A stretch of 64,000 nucleotides of DNA, from the NCBI RefSeq assembly GCF_001552175.1, contig NZ_BCQR01000034.1, positions 1 through 64,000 on the forward strand, given 5' to 3'. A program made the position numbers and the translations under genes. Shown here piece after piece: positions 25,294-34,080 of the stretch. Source of the stretch: Actinomadura kijaniata NBRC 14229. GTDB lineage: Bacteria > Actinomycetota > Actinomycetes > Streptosporangiales > Streptosporangiaceae. The notes beneath the pieces are model-generated. The model was not told the origin of the DNA. It searched no databases and saw nothing but the letters and a program-made list of their open reading frames with translations. Numbering within the stretch: position 1 is the stretch's first letter; each line of letters opens with the position of its first letter.

Positions 25294-26037
25294 ATGGCAT
25301 TCGAGGGCGCGGGCAAGGTCGCTCTGATCACGGGCGGGTCCAACGGCATCGGGGCGGCGGTCGCCCGGAAGCTGGCCGAACAGGGCGCGCACCTGGTGCT
25401 CGCCGACGTCGACCGGGAACGCGGCGGCGCGCTGGCCAAGGAGCTGGACGCGGCCTTCGTCCGCTGTGACGTGCGCGAACCCGACGACAGCAAGGCGGCG
25501 GTCGCCACGGCCGTGGAGCGCTTCGGCGGCCTGGACCTCGCGTTCCTCAACGCCGGGGTCGCCAGCGGCTTCACCCTCGGCGACGACTTCGACGTCGAGC
25601 GGTACCGCCGCGCGATGGCCGTCAACCTCGACGGCGTCGTCTACGGCGTCCACGCCGCGCTGCCCGCGCTGCGCGCCCGGGGCGGCGGCGACATCATCGC
25701 CACCGCGAGCATGGCCGGGCTCACGCCCATCCCGCTCGACCCCGTCTACGGGGCGAACAAGACGGCCGTGGTCGGCCTGGTCCGCTCCCTCGGCCCCGCC
25801 TACGCCGCGGAGAACATCCGGGTCAACGCGCTGTGCCCGTCGTTCGCGCACACCGACATCATCGACCACATCAAGGACCACCTGGTCTCCACGAACTTCC
25901 CGATCCTGGAGGTCTCCGCCGTCGTCGACGCGTTCCTGGGAATCCTGAACGCGGAGGGAACGGGTGAGGCATGGTTCGTTGTGCCAGGTCGTCCCAGCGA
26001 ACCGTTCAAGTTCCGCGGCGTCCCCGGCCCGCGCTGA
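25294..26037 (+). CDS. SDR-family oxidoreductase
   Basis: 247 aa. TGGSNGIGAAVA at residues 15-26, NAG motif (LNAGVAS), catalytic Ser in ATASMAG, Tyr/Lys in VYGANKTAVVGL. The Asp of VLADVD suggests NAD preference. C-terminus is shorter and lacks the usual LDGG; it ends EPFKFRGVPGPR. GGAGGGTCCC precedes the ATG at 25294. First gene after the palindromic operator, followed 15 nt later by the quinone reductase, so both probably belong to the TetR regulon. Alcohol/3-hydroxyacyl oxidation is plausible. Confidence 0.88.
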   Translation: MAFEGAGKVALITGGSNGIGAAVARKLAEQGAHLVLADVDRERGGALAKELDAAFVRCDVREPDDSKAAVATAVERFGGLDLAFLNAGVASGFTLGDDFDVERYRRAMAVNLDGVVYGVHAALPALRARGGGDIIATASMAGLTPIPLDPVYGANKTAVVGLVRSLGPAYAAENIRVNALCPSFAHTDIIDHIKDHLVSTNFPILEVSAVVDAFLGILNAEGTGEAWFVVPGRPSEPFKFRGVPGPR

Positions 26038-26052
26038 ACCAGAGAGGGAGAA

Positions 26053-27009
26053 ATGCGCGCCATCCAGATCACCGAGTTCGGCGGCCCCGAGGTCCTGACC
26101 CTCGCCGACCTGCCCGACCCGGTCGCCGGGCCCGGCCAGGTCCTGGTCGACGTCTCCCGCGCCGGGATCAACTACGCCGACACCCACCAGGCCGAGAACA
26201 GCTACCTGTCCGCCGCCGAGCTGCCGCTGGTGCCCGGCGGCGAGGTCGTCGGCCGCACCCCCGACGGCCGCCGCGTCGTCGCGCTGGTCGGCACCGGCGG
26301 CTACGCCGAGAAGGCCGTGGCCCCCGAGGCGATGGCCTGGAACGTGCCCGAGGGCGTCGACGACGCCACCGCGCTCGCCATGGTCGTGCAGGGCGCGTCG
26401 GCGTGGCTGCTGCTGCGCCGCAGCGTCCACCTGGCCCCGGGCGAGTCGGTCGTCGTGCACGCCGCCGCCGGGGGAGTGGGCACCCTGGCCGTGCAGCTGG
26501 CCAAGGCGTGGGGCGCGGGCCGCGTCATCGCCACCGCGTCCTCGAAGGAGAAGCGGGACCTGGCGCTGTCGCTGGGCGCGGACGTCGCGGTCGACGCGGG
26601 CGAGCCCGACATGAAGTCCGCCCTCATCGAGGCCAACGGCGGCCGCCGCGTGGACGTGGTGCTGGAGATGACCGGCGGCACCGTCACCGACCAGAGCCTC
26701 CAGGCGCTGGCGCCGTTCGGGCGGCTGGCGTTCTACGGCATGGCGTCGCGGCAGGCGCCGAAGCCGGTGCAGCCCGCCAACCTGATGAAGTACTCCACCA
26801 CCGTCGCCGGGATGTGGCTGGCGCACGTCTTCCAGCTGCCCGGCGACGTGATGGGGCAGGCGCTGGACGAGCTGTTCGGCCTGGTCGCCGAGGGCCGGCT
26901 GAAGGCGGTGCCCGGCGGCGAGTACGGCTTCACCGAGGTCCGCCGGGCGCACGAGGACCTGCGGGCCCGCCGCACCACCGGCAAGCTGCTGCTGGACCCC
27001 TCCCGCTGA
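26053..27009 (+). CDS. NADPH:quinone oxidoreductase family protein
   Basis: 318 aa zinc-independent MDR protein. N-domain MRAIQITEFGGPEVLTLADLPDPVAGPGQVLV and Rossmann motif VHAAAGGVGTLAVQLAKAWGAG. C-terminal substrate region ends ARRTTGKLLLDPS. No Cys/His structural zinc site. AGAGAGGGAG is the ribosome site 6 nt upstream. Distinct from the QOR at 14862, with which it shares only the family. Second gene of the divergent TetR-controlled unit; ends convergently with the response regulator. Confidence 0.9.
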   Translation: MRAIQITEFGGPEVLTLADLPDPVAGPGQVLVDVSRAGINYADTHQAENSYLSAAELPLVPGGEVVGRTPDGRRVVALVGTGGYAEKAVAPEAMAWNVPEGVDDATALAMVVQGASAWLLLRRSVHLAPGESVVVHAAAGGVGTLAVQLAKAWGAGRVIATASSKEKRDLALSLGADVAVDAGEPDMKSALIEANGGRRVDVVLEMTGGTVTDQSLQALAPFGRLAFYGMASRQAPKPVQPANLMKYSTTVAGMWLAHVFQLPGDVMGQALDELFGLVAEGRLKAVPGGEYGFTEVRRAHEDLRARRTTGKLLLDPSR

Positions 27010-27053
27010 CCCCTCCCGCCGACTCCGGGACGCCGACGGGCGACGGCCCGGCC

Positions 27054-27731
27054 CTACCCGGCCAGGCCGTTCTCGTAGGCGAACACGACCGCCTGGGTGC
27101 GGTCGCGCAGGGACAGCTTCGTCAGCACGTGGCCGACGTGGGTCTTGATGGTCTGCTCGGCCAGCACCAGCTCGGCGGCGATCTCGGCGTTGGACAGGCC
27201 CTTGGCGATGAGCCGCAGCACGTCCAGCTCGCGCGGGGTCAGCGAGGCCGTCGCGGCGGGGCTGGGCCGCTGGTGGTGCCGCCGCCGCGCGAAGTCGCCG
27301 ATCAGCCGCCGGGTGACCGAGGGGGCCAGCAGCGCCTCCCCGGAGGCGACCACCCGCACCCCGTTGACCAGGTCGGCGGCCGAGGCGTCCTTGAGCAGGA
27401 ACCCGCTGGCGCCCGCGGCGAGGGCCTCGTAGACGTACTCGTCGAGGTCGAACGTCGTCAGGATCAGCACCTTCGGCCGCAGCTCGGCGGGGTCGGCCCC
27501 GGCGGCGGCGCGGGCGCCGACCAGCTCGCCGGTGGCGGCCAGCCCGTCCAGCTCCGGCATCCGGATGTCCATGACCACCACGTCGGGGTCGAGGTCCCGG
27601 GCCATCTCCACCGCCTGGCGGCCGTCGCCGGCCTGCCCCACCACCTCGATCTCGGGGGCGGAGGACAGCAGCGCGGCGAGGCCGTCGCGGATCATGATCT
27701 GGTCGTCGGCGATGAGCACCCGAATCGTCAC
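27054..27731 (-). CDS. NarL/LuxR-type response regulator
   Basis: 225 aa. Receiver domain begins VLIADDQIMIRDGL; phosphoacceptor Asp is in DVVVMDIRMPELDG (about residue 56) and the conserved Lys in GFLLKDASAADLV. C-terminal LuxR HTH is LTPRELDVLRLIAKGLSNAEIAAELVLAEQTIKTHV. Follows the histidine kinase by 25 nt, so they form a two-component system. Convergent with the quinone reductase. The target genes and the signal are not evident. Confidence 0.95.
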   Translation of the reverse strand: MTIRVLIADDQIMIRDGLAALLSSAPEIEVVGQAGDGRQAVEMARDLDPDVVVMDIRMPELDGLAATGELVGARAAAGADPAELRPKVLILTTFDLDEYVYEALAAGASGFLLKDASAADLVNGVRVVASGEALLAPSVTRRLIGDFARRRHHQRPSPAATASLTPRELDVLRLIAKGLSNAEIAAELVLAEQTIKTHVGHVLTKLSLRDRTQAVVFAYENGLAG

Positions 27732-27756
27732 GAGGGCACTTTACGGGGAAGGGGCC

Positions 27757-29001
27757 CTACGCCGAGGCCTCGTAGGGGATCTCGGCCCGCACGAGCCATC
27801 CGCCGTCCGGCGCGGGCCCGGCCTCCAGGGCCCCGCCCAGCATCGTGACGCGCTCGCGCATCCCGACCAGGCCGTGGCCGCCGCCGTGCGACTCCTCCCG
27901 GTCCCGCCGCGCGCCGCCGTCGGCGACCGTGATCGTGAGCCGGTCGCGGCCGTAGCGCAGCTCGACCGCCACGCGCGCGCCGGGCGCGTGGCGGCCGGCG
28001 TTGCTCAGCGACTCCTGCACGATCCGGAACGCCGACAGGTCCACCCCCGCCTCCAGCGGCCGGGGGACCCCCACGATCGCGACGTCCACCGCCAGCCCGT
28101 GGTGCTCGGCCGACGTCACCAGGTCGTCCAGGCGGTCCAGGCCGGGCTGCGGGGCGCGCTCGGCGCCCTCGTCGTCGGCGCGCAGCAGCCCCACCACCCG
28201 CCGGGTCTCGGTGAGCGCCTCGCGGGCGGCGTCCCGCACCACCACGAACGTGTCGCGCGCCGCGTCCGGCAGATCGGGGATCTTGTAGGGGGCGGCCTCG
28301 GCCTGCATCGCGATCACCGACATGTGGTGGGCGACCACGTCGTGCAGCTCGCGGGCGATGCGGGCGCGCTCCTCCAGCACCGCCTGCCGGGCCAGGTCGC
28401 GGCGGCGCAGCTCGGTCTGCTCGGCCAGGTCCGCCACCAGCGTGCGCCGCGCGCCGATCGCGTCGCCGAACGCCAGCGCCACCACCGTCAGCGCGACCAG
28501 GATCGCCGCGAACCAGGCGGCCGTCCCGTGCGCGACCGCCGCGCCCAGGACCACGGTGGTGACCGCGCCGACCGCCACCGTCGTCCGGCGCGGCACCGAG
28601 GCCCCCACCCCGAACAGGATCGCCAGCAGGGCCAGGAACGCGGGCACCGGCCACGGCCAGAACCCCCGCCCGCCCACCACCACCAGGCACAGCACGAACC
28701 CGAACGCCGACGCCCGCCAGGCGTGCAGGGGCCACCGCGCCGCGACCGCCAGCGGCCCCGCCATCAGCACCCCGATCGGCCAGGCCACGTCGGCGTTCAC
28801 CTTCGTGCTCCCGACCAGGAGCGCGATGGACCCGGCGGTGAACCCGGCGCCCAGCACCGCCAGCACCCCCAACGCCGGATACCGGTAGCGGCCGCGCACC
28901 GACATCAGCGGGCCGGCGGGCTCGCCGCGCCGGGGTGTCAGGGCGTCGCGCAGGCCGTCGCTCAGGCCGTGCGGCCACGGGGCGGGGGAGGAGTCGTTCA
29001 T
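27757..29001 (-). CDS. Two-component sensor histidine kinase (HPK7/NarX-like)
   Basis: 414 aa. Four to five predicted membrane helices between about 45 and 180 (VLAVLGAGFTAGSIALLVG, then several hydrophobic spans), no extracellular sensor domain of note. DHp of the HisKA_3 type: EERARIARELHDVVAHHMSVIAMQAEAA, phospho-His in ELHDVV. HATPase: N box SLSNAGRHAP, G box GHGLVGMRERV. It is upstream of and cotranscribed with the response regulator. ATG at 29001 has TAGGCT on the minus strand (29015-29010) as a likely -10, so the message may be leaderless. Confidence 0.92.
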   Translation of the reverse strand: MNDSSPAPWPHGLSDGLRDALTPRRGEPAGPLMSVRGRYRYPALGVLAVLGAGFTAGSIALLVGSTKVNADVAWPIGVLMAGPLAVAARWPLHAWRASAFGFVLCLVVVGGRGFWPWPVPAFLALLAILFGVGASVPRRTTVAVGAVTTVVLGAAVAHGTAAWFAAILVALTVVALAFGDAIGARRTLVADLAEQTELRRRDLARQAVLEERARIARELHDVVAHHMSVIAMQAEAAPYKIPDLPDAARDTFVVVRDAAREALTETRRVVGLLRADDEGAERAPQPGLDRLDDLVTSAEHHGLAVDVAIVGVPRPLEAGVDLSAFRIVQESLSNAGRHAPGARVAVELRYGRDRLTITVADGGARRDREESHGGGHGLVGMRERVTMLGGALEAGPAPDGGWLVRAEIPYEASA

Positions 29002-29157
29002 CGTCCGCGAGCCTAGGCCGCCGGACCGCCGCCCGGCATGACCCCCGAGGAGGAGATCGAGACCACCGCCCCAGGTAGCGGTCGCCGCGCGGCGGCGGTC
29101 CCCGGCCGGGCGCCCCGAAAGCTTGATCCGTTCGCGGCGGCGACGGACACTGCGGAA

Positions 29158-29793
29158 ATGGCTGGTGATCTCAGACACCCGATCTTCGCCCGGCTCTATC
29201 CCCGGATGGACGCCGCCACCGCGCGGATCGGCGGCGCGGCCCACCGCGACGAACTCCTCGACGGCGCCTCCGGCCGGGTGCTGGAGATCGGCGCCGGATA
29301 CGGGGCGAACTTCGCGCACTACCCCAAGACCGTCGGCGAGGTGGTCGCGCTGGAGCCGGAGCCGACGCTGCGCCGCCGCGCCGAGGAGGCCGCCGCCGTC
29401 GCCCCCGTCCCGGTCACGGTGCGCGCGGGCGTCGCCGAGGACCTGGACCTCGACGACGCCTCGTTCGACGTGGCCGTGGCCTCGCTGGTGCTGTGCTCGG
29501 TCCGCAACCCCGTCCGGGCGCTGGCCGAGATCCGCCGGGTGCTGCGCCCCGGCGGGGAGCTGCGCTACTACGAGCACGTGCGGCACCGCGACCCCGGCGG
29601 CGTGCGGTTCCAGCGCTACGCCGACCTGGTGTGGCCCTACCTGGCCGCCGGATGCCGCACCTCCCGCCCCACCGACGAGTGGATCGCCGGCTCCGGCTTC
29701 ACCGTGCTGCGCGAGCGGCGCTTCTCCTTCCCCCCGTCGCGGCTGCCCAACCCGGCCGCCCCGCATGTGATCGGCGTCGCGGTGCGTGACTGA
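29158..29793 (+). CDS. SAM-dependent methyltransferase
   Basis: 211 aa. Starts MAGDLRHPIFARLYPRM, the usual start of a family of actinobacterial class I methyltransferases. Motif I is GRVLEIGAGYGANFAHYP, motif II VVALEPEP, post-I RAGVAEDLDLDDASFDVAVASLVLCSV. The C-terminal GCRTSRPTDEWIAGSGF is also typical. An in-frame extension to 29038 adds low-complexity residues and is unlikely. Related to UbiE/Methyltransf_11; substrate unknown. It stands between the kinase and the sugar porter. Confidence 0.85.
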   Translation: MAGDLRHPIFARLYPRMDAATARIGGAAHRDELLDGASGRVLEIGAGYGANFAHYPKTVGEVVALEPEPTLRRRAEEAAAVAPVPVTVRAGVAEDLDLDDASFDVAVASLVLCSVRNPVRALAEIRRVLRPGGELRYYEHVRHRDPGGVRFQRYADLVWPYLAAGCRTSRPTDEWIAGSGFTVLRERRFSFPPSRLPNPAAPHVIGVAVRD

Positions 29794-29846
29794 CGCCGCA
29801 TCCTGTTTCCGGCATAAGCCCAGCTCGGTAGGGAAGATCACCGTGC

Positions 29847-31304
29847 ATGACTACAGAGGGTGGTGACGCGGTCGACCGGCCGCAGGCCGAACCCTCGCAC
29901 TCGGCCGCGATCGCCGCACTGCTGGCGGGGGCGGCGGCCCTGGGCGGGTTCCTGTTCGGCTACGACACATCGGTGATCAACGGCACCGTCGAGGCGCTGA
30001 AGTCGCAGTTCCATCTGAACTCCTTCGTGGTGGGCCTGGTGGTGTCCTCGGCGCTGCTGGGCTGCGCGGTGGGGGCCTGGTTCGCCGGCCCGCTGGCCGA
30101 CCGGTTCGGCCGCGTCCGGGTGATGCAGGCCGCGGCGCTGCTGTTCGTGGTCAGCGCGCTGGGCTCGGCGCTGGCCTTCAACGCCTGGGACCTGACCTTC
30201 TGGCGGGTGGTCGGCGGCCTGGCCATCGGCGCCGCCTCGGTGATCGCCCCCGCCTACATCGCCGAGATCGCCCCCGCCGACCTGCGCGGCCGCCTCGGCT
30301 CGCTCCAGCAGATGGCGATCGTGCTGGGCATCTTCGCCGCCCTGGTGGTGGACTACATGATCGCCCGCGTCTCCACCGGGGGAGCGGCCGGGGAGTTCCC
30401 CTGGGGCGGCACCGCCTGGCGGTGGATGTTCGCCAGCGCGGTCGTGCCCGCGGTGATCTACGGGGTGATCGCCTCGACCATTCCCGAGTCGCCCCGCTAC
30501 CTGGTCAAGAAGCGCAAGCTGGACCAGGCCCGGCAGGTCCTGCTCAAGGTCACCGGTCGGGGCGGCGACGTGGACCTGAAGATCCGCGACATCGTCCGGT
30601 CGCTGACCACCGAACGCCAGGTGAAGCTGTCGGACCTGCGGGGTCCCCGGCTCGGCCTCAGGCCGATCGTGTGGGTCGGCATCCTGCTGTCGGTCTTCCA
30701 GCAGTTCGTCGGCATCAACGTGATCTTCTACTACTCCTCCACGCTGTGGCAGTCGGTCGGCTTCAGCGAGGACGACGCCATGATCACCTCGGTGATCACG
30801 TCGGTCACCAACGTGGTGACCACGCTGATCGCCATCGCCCTGGTCGACAAGATCGGACGGCGGAAGCTCCTGCTCGTCGGCGCGGCCGGGATGGCGGTCA
30901 CCCTCGGCACCATGACGGTCTGCTTCGCCACCGCGCCGGTCGTGGGCGGCGAACCGCACCTCGGCGAGGTCGCCGGGCCCCTCGCGCTGATCGCCGCCAA
31001 CCTCTACGTGCTGTTCTTCGGCGCCACCTGGGGCCCGGTGGTGTGGGTGATGCTCGGCGAGATGTTCACCAACTTCATCCGCGCCTCCGCGCTGGCGGTG
31101 GCGGCCGCCGCCCAGTGGATCGCCAACTGGCTGATCACCGTGTCGTTCCCCGGCATGGCCTCGCTGGGACTCGGGTTCGCCTACGGCTTCTACGCGCTGT
31201 GCGCGGCGATCGCGTTCGTGTTCGTGCTGCGCGACGTGCCCGAGACCAGGGGCCGGGAGCTGGAGGACATGGACCAGCTCGAAACCCCCCGCGTCCGGGC
31301 CTGA
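29847..31304 (+). CDS. Sugar porter (MFS)
   Basis: 485 aa, twelve predicted transmembrane helices. Sugar-porter signatures are clear: LFGYDTSVINGTVEAL (TM1), DRFGRVRVM loop, PESPRYLVKKRK after TM6, SVFQQFVGINVIFYYSSTLW in TM7, DKIGRRKLLL, and PETRGRELEDM at the end. It is close to XylE/GlcP-type H+ symporters; the QQFVGIN and GINVIFYYS motifs suggest a hexose or pentose. Start at ATG 29847 with AGGGAAG upstream. A short 22-nt gap leads to the thrS leader peptide. Confidence 0.92.
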   Translation: MTTEGGDAVDRPQAEPSHSAAIAALLAGAAALGGFLFGYDTSVINGTVEALKSQFHLNSFVVGLVVSSALLGCAVGAWFAGPLADRFGRVRVMQAAALLFVVSALGSALAFNAWDLTFWRVVGGLAIGAASVIAPAYIAEIAPADLRGRLGSLQQMAIVLGIFAALVVDYMIARVSTGGAAGEFPWGGTAWRWMFASAVVPAVIYGVIASTIPESPRYLVKKRKLDQARQVLLKVTGRGGDVDLKIRDIVRSLTTERQVKLSDLRGPRLGLRPIVWVGILLSVFQQFVGINVIFYYSSTLWQSVGFSEDDAMITSVITSVTNVVTTLIAIALVDKIGRRKLLLVGAAGMAVTLGTMTVCFATAPVVGGEPHLGEVAGPLALIAANLYVLFFGATWGPVVWVMLGEMFTNFIRASALAVAAAAQWIANWLITVSFPGMASLGLGFAYGFYALCAAIAFVFVLRDVPETRGRELEDMDQLETPRVRA

Positions 31305-31313
31305 GGGCTGGGC

Positions 31314-31319
31314 TACCAT
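31314..31319 (+). promoter_or_regulatory. Possible -10 box of the thrS leader
   Basis: TACCAT ends 6 nt before the leader-peptide ATG at 31326, the spacing of leaderless actinobacterial transcripts. No convincing -35 upstream. Confidence 0.4.
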
Positions 31320-31325
31320 GGGGGC

Positions 31326-31388
31326 ATGGCGGCGGTGCTGAGCACGGAGACGCCGGGGACGCCCCGGCGCGATCACCGCACGCCCTAG
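31326..31388 (+). CDS. Candidate Thr-rich leader peptide of thrS
   Basis: 20-codon open frame, MAAVLSTETP then GTPRRDHRTP, with four Thr (all ACG; codons 7, 9, 12 and 19) in 20 residues. It is followed by a 17-bp terminator hairpin and then threonyl-tRNA synthetase, the layout of ribosome-mediated attenuation. A -10-like TACCAT suggests leaderless translation of this peptide. I know of no described thrS leader of this type in actinobacteria. Alternatives: a chance short frame after the sugar-porter gene. Confidence 0.5.
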   Translation: MAAVLSTETPGTPRRDHRTP

Positions 31389-31405
31389 AACCTGACACGC
31401 GGTGA
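31373..31405 (+). promoter_or_regulatory. Candidate antiterminator pairing in the thrS leader
   Basis: TCACCGC at 31373-31379 is identical to the 3' arm end of the terminator (31430-31436) and is an exact complement of GCGGTGA (31399-31405), the 5' end of the terminator. Pairing the first two would prevent the terminator. 31373-31379 lies in codons 16-18 of the leader, so a ribosome that reaches the stop would cover it. Confidence 0.45.
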
Positions 31406-31440
31406 GGCCCCGGGAGCGATCCCGGGGCCTCACCGCTTTC
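31399..31440 (+). terminator. Terminator/attenuator upstream of thrS
   Basis: Perfect 17-bp stem (31399-31415 with 31420-31436), 4-nt loop, followed by TTTC. It lies 11 nt after the leader stop codon and 134 nt before thrS. It may end sugar-porter transcripts, regulate thrS, or both. Confidence 0.85.
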
Positions 31441-31569
31441 CGGGGTCGCGTCCGGGGCGCACCGCCCGGCCGACAGGAGCGCCCCATGCCCCCGGATGCG
31501 TCCGGCGACGATCCCGACTCGATAGCATCGGAAACCCTTGAACCCGTCCCACCACCGCGAGGAGAACCC

Positions 31570-33549
31570 GTGTCCACCGTGTCGTCTGAGCTGCGCGTCA
31601 CCCTCGACGGGAGCGAACGAGTGGTGCCCGCCGGCGCGACCGCCGGACAGGCCCTCGAAGCGGACGGCCGCACCGTGATCGCCGCCCGGGTCAACGGCGA
31701 GCTGCGCGACCTGGAGCACGTGCTGGGCGACGGCGACGCCGTCGAGCCCGTCGAGATCGGCTCCGACGACGGCCGCGCGATCATGCGGCACTCGGCCGCG
31801 CACGTGATGGCCCAGGCCGTCCAGGAGCTGTTCCCCGAGGCCAAGCTGGGCATCGGCCCGCCGGTCGAGAACGGCTTCTACTACGACTTCGACGTGGCCG
31901 AGCCGTTCACCCCCGACGACCTCAAGCGCATCGAGAAGCGGATGCGCGAGATCGTCAAGCAGGACCAGCGGTTCTCCCGCCGCCCGGTGTCGGACGAGGA
32001 CGCCCGCGAGGAGCTGGCCGACGAGCCCTACAAGCTGGAGCTGATCGGTCTCAAGGGCTCCGCCGGCTCCGAGGACGGCGCGAACGTCGAGGTCGGCGCG
32101 GGCGAGCTGACCATCTACGACAACCTCGACGCCAAGTCCGGCGAGCTGCGCTGGAAGGACCTGTGCCGCGGCCCGCACCTGCCCAGCACCCGCGTCATCC
32201 CGGCGTTCAAGCTGATGCGCACCGGCGGCGCCTACTGGCGCGGCAGCGAGAAGAACCCGCAGCTCCAGCGCATCTACGGCACCGCCTGGGAGTCCAGGGA
32301 GAAGCAGGACGAGTACCTGCGCCTCCTGGAGGAGGCCGAGAAGCGCGACCACCGCAGGCTCGGCGCCGAGCTCGACCTGTTCTCCTTCCCGCCGGAGCTG
32401 GGCTCCGGGCTCCCGGTCTTCCACCCCAAGGGCGGCATCATCCGCAAGGTGATGGAGGACTACATGCGGCAGCGGCAGATGGAGGCGGGCTACGAGTTCG
32501 TCAACACCCCGCACCTGACCAAGTCGTCGCTGTTCGAGATCTCCGGTCACCTGCCCTACTACGGCGAGGACATGTTCCCGCCCTTCGAGGTGGACGGCAC
32601 CGACTACCGGGTCAAGCCGATGAACTGCCCGATGCACAACCTGATCTTCCGGGCGCGCGGCCGGTCCTACCGCGAGCTGCCGCTGCGCTTCTGCGAGTTC
32701 GGGTCGGTGTACCGGTACGAGAAGTCCGGCGTGGTGCACGGCCTCACCCGCGTGCGCGGCATGACCCAGGACGACTCGCACATCTACACCACCAAGGAGC
32801 AGATGGGCGACGAGATCAAGTCGCTGCTGAACTTCGTGCTCAGCGTGCTGCGCGACTTCGGTCTCAGCGAGTTCCACCTGGAGCTGTCCACCCGCGACGA
32901 CTCCGACAAGTTCATCGGCGAGGCCGCGGACTGGGAGGAGGCGACCGAGGCGCTGCGCCAGGCCGCCCTGGAGTCCGGGCTGGAGCTGGTGGACGACCCG
33001 GGCGGCGCGGCGTTCTACGGCCCGAAGATCTCGGTGCAGGCCAAGGACGCCATCGGCCGCACCTGGCAGCTGTCGACCATCCAGCTCGACTTCAACCAGC
33101 CCAAGCGGTTCGGGCTGGAGTACCAGGCCGCCGACGGCACCCGGCAGACCCCCGCGATGATCCACCGGGCGCTGTTCGGGTCGATCGAGCGGTTCATGGG
33201 CGTGCTGATCGAGCACTACGCGGGCGCGATGCCGCCGTGGCTGGCCCCCGTCCAGGTGGTCGGCATCCCGATCGGCGACGCGCACGTGCCGCACCTGGAG
33301 AAGGTCGCCGAGCGGCTGCGCGGGCGCGGCGTCCGGATCGAGGTGGACGCCTCCGCCGACCGGATGCAGAAGAAGATCCGCAACGCGCAGAAGCAGAAGA
33401 TCCCCTTCATGCTGCTGGCCGGGGACGACGACGTCGCCAAGGACGCGGTGTCGTTCCGCTACCGCAACGGCGAGCAGAAGAACGGCGTCTCGATCGACGA
33501 GGCGGTCGAGGAGATCGTCAAGGCCGTCGAGGACCGGGTCCAGGTCTGA
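31570..33549 (+). CDS. thrS: Threonyl-tRNA synthetase
   Basis: 659 aa. TGS domain (about 5-65), editing SAD domain with [16 protein letters not shown] and GFYYDFD, class II catalytic core with [13 protein letters not shown] (zinc Cys), [26 protein letters not shown] and [14 protein letters not shown], and a C-terminal anticodon-binding domain starting [16 protein letters not shown] at 31570 has GGAGAA 7 nt upstream and gives the usual length. An in-frame ATG at 31486 (MPPDASGDD) has AGGAG as well and would add 28 residues. First gene of the conserved housekeeping block. Confidence 0.95.
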   Translation: MSTVSSELRVTLDGSERVVPAGATAGQALEADGRTVIAARVNGELRDLEHVLGDGDAVEPVEIGSDDGRAIMRHSAAHVMAQAVQELFPEAKLGIGPPVENGFYYDFDVAEPFTPDDLKRIEKRMREIVKQDQRFSRRPVSDEDAREELADEPYKLELIGLKGSAGSEDGANVEVGAGELTIYDNLDAKSGELRWKDLCRGPHLPSTRVIPAFKLMRTGGAYWRGSEKNPQLQRIYGTAWESREKQDEYLRLLEEAEKRDHRRLGAELDLFSFPPELGSGLPVFHPKGGIIRKVMEDYMRQRQMEAGYEFVNTPHLTKSSLFEISGHLPYYGEDMFPPFEVDGTDYRVKPMNCPMHNLIFRARGRSYRELPLRFCEFGSVYRYEKSGVVHGLTRVRGMTQDDSHIYTTKEQMGDEIKSLLNFVLSVLRDFGLSEFHLELSTRDDSDKFIGEAADWEEATEALRQAALESGLELVDDPGGAAFYGPKISVQAKDAIGRTWQLSTIQLDFNQPKRFGLEYQAADGTRQTPAMIHRALFGSIERFMGVLIEHYAGAMPPWLAPVQVVGIPIGDAHVPHLEKVAERLRGRGVRIEVDASADRMQKKIRNAQKQKIPFMLLAGDDDVAKDAVSFRYRNGEQKNGVSIDEAVEEIVKAVEDRVQV

Positions 33550-33570
33550 CCCCGGGACCGACCGCCGCGA

Positions 33571-33604
33571 CGGCGGGAACCGCGCCCCCGGCCGGTTCCC
33601 GCCG
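33571..33604 (+). terminator. thrS terminator
   Basis: 12-bp perfect stem (33571-33582 with 33593-33604), 10-nt loop, 21 nt after the thrS stop. Confidence 0.75.
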
Positions 33605-33699
33605 CCGCGGGGGCGGCGACTTGCGCCGTTCGACGGGCGGGGTGCCGGGCGGTGCGGGACACTCGCGGTAGGTGATTCCCCCCGAAGGGTCGCGCCGTC

Positions 33700-33999
33700 A
33701 TGGACGATCGCTACATCCAGGAAGTGGCCAGGCTCATCGCCCGGGCGGACGCGCGGGGCCCGCGGGCCTGCGAGCTCTGCGGCGGCCGGGAGGTGCTCAC
33801 CGCGGCGGTGCCGCTGGACCCCGACACGATCGGGGTCGCGGCGATCGCGATCACCTACTGCCGGGCCTGCGACGGCGGCGATCCGGCGGTCGCGGAGATG
33901 TTCGCCCGCCTCGACGCGGCCGCCCGCGAGACGGGCGACGAAGCCGGCGGCGAAACGGGCGGCGAAGCCGACGGTGAGGCGGCCGGCGAGGGGCGGTGA
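33700..33999 (+). CDS. Small CxxC protein, function unknown
   Basis: 99 aa. Two Cys pairs, CELCGG and CRACDGG, about 35 residues apart, form a probable zinc ribbon. The C-terminal 25 residues are Gly/Glu/Ala repeats (GDEAGGETGGEADGEAAGE) that come from a short DNA repeat and are likely disordered. Starts at ATG 33700. I do not recognise a named family. It is one of the genes inserted between thrS and the HIT gene. Confidence 0.65.
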   Translation: MDDRYIQEVARLIARADARGPRACELCGGREVLTAAVPLDPDTIGVAAIAITYCRACDGGDPAVAEMFARLDAAARETGDEAGGETGGEADGEAAGEGR

Positions 34000-34080
34000 C
34001 CACGCGGCGAGCGAGGTCGGAGCGCCCCGGGGCGACCTGTTAGCCTCAACGGTCACTTGGCACAACCGGGGAGACAGCGG

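Noticed and set aside
31437..31570. T-box riboswitch before thrS
   Set aside because: No T-box consensus (the conserved GGGTGG-type antiterminator bulge) and no specifier loop was found; the leader-peptide model fits better.
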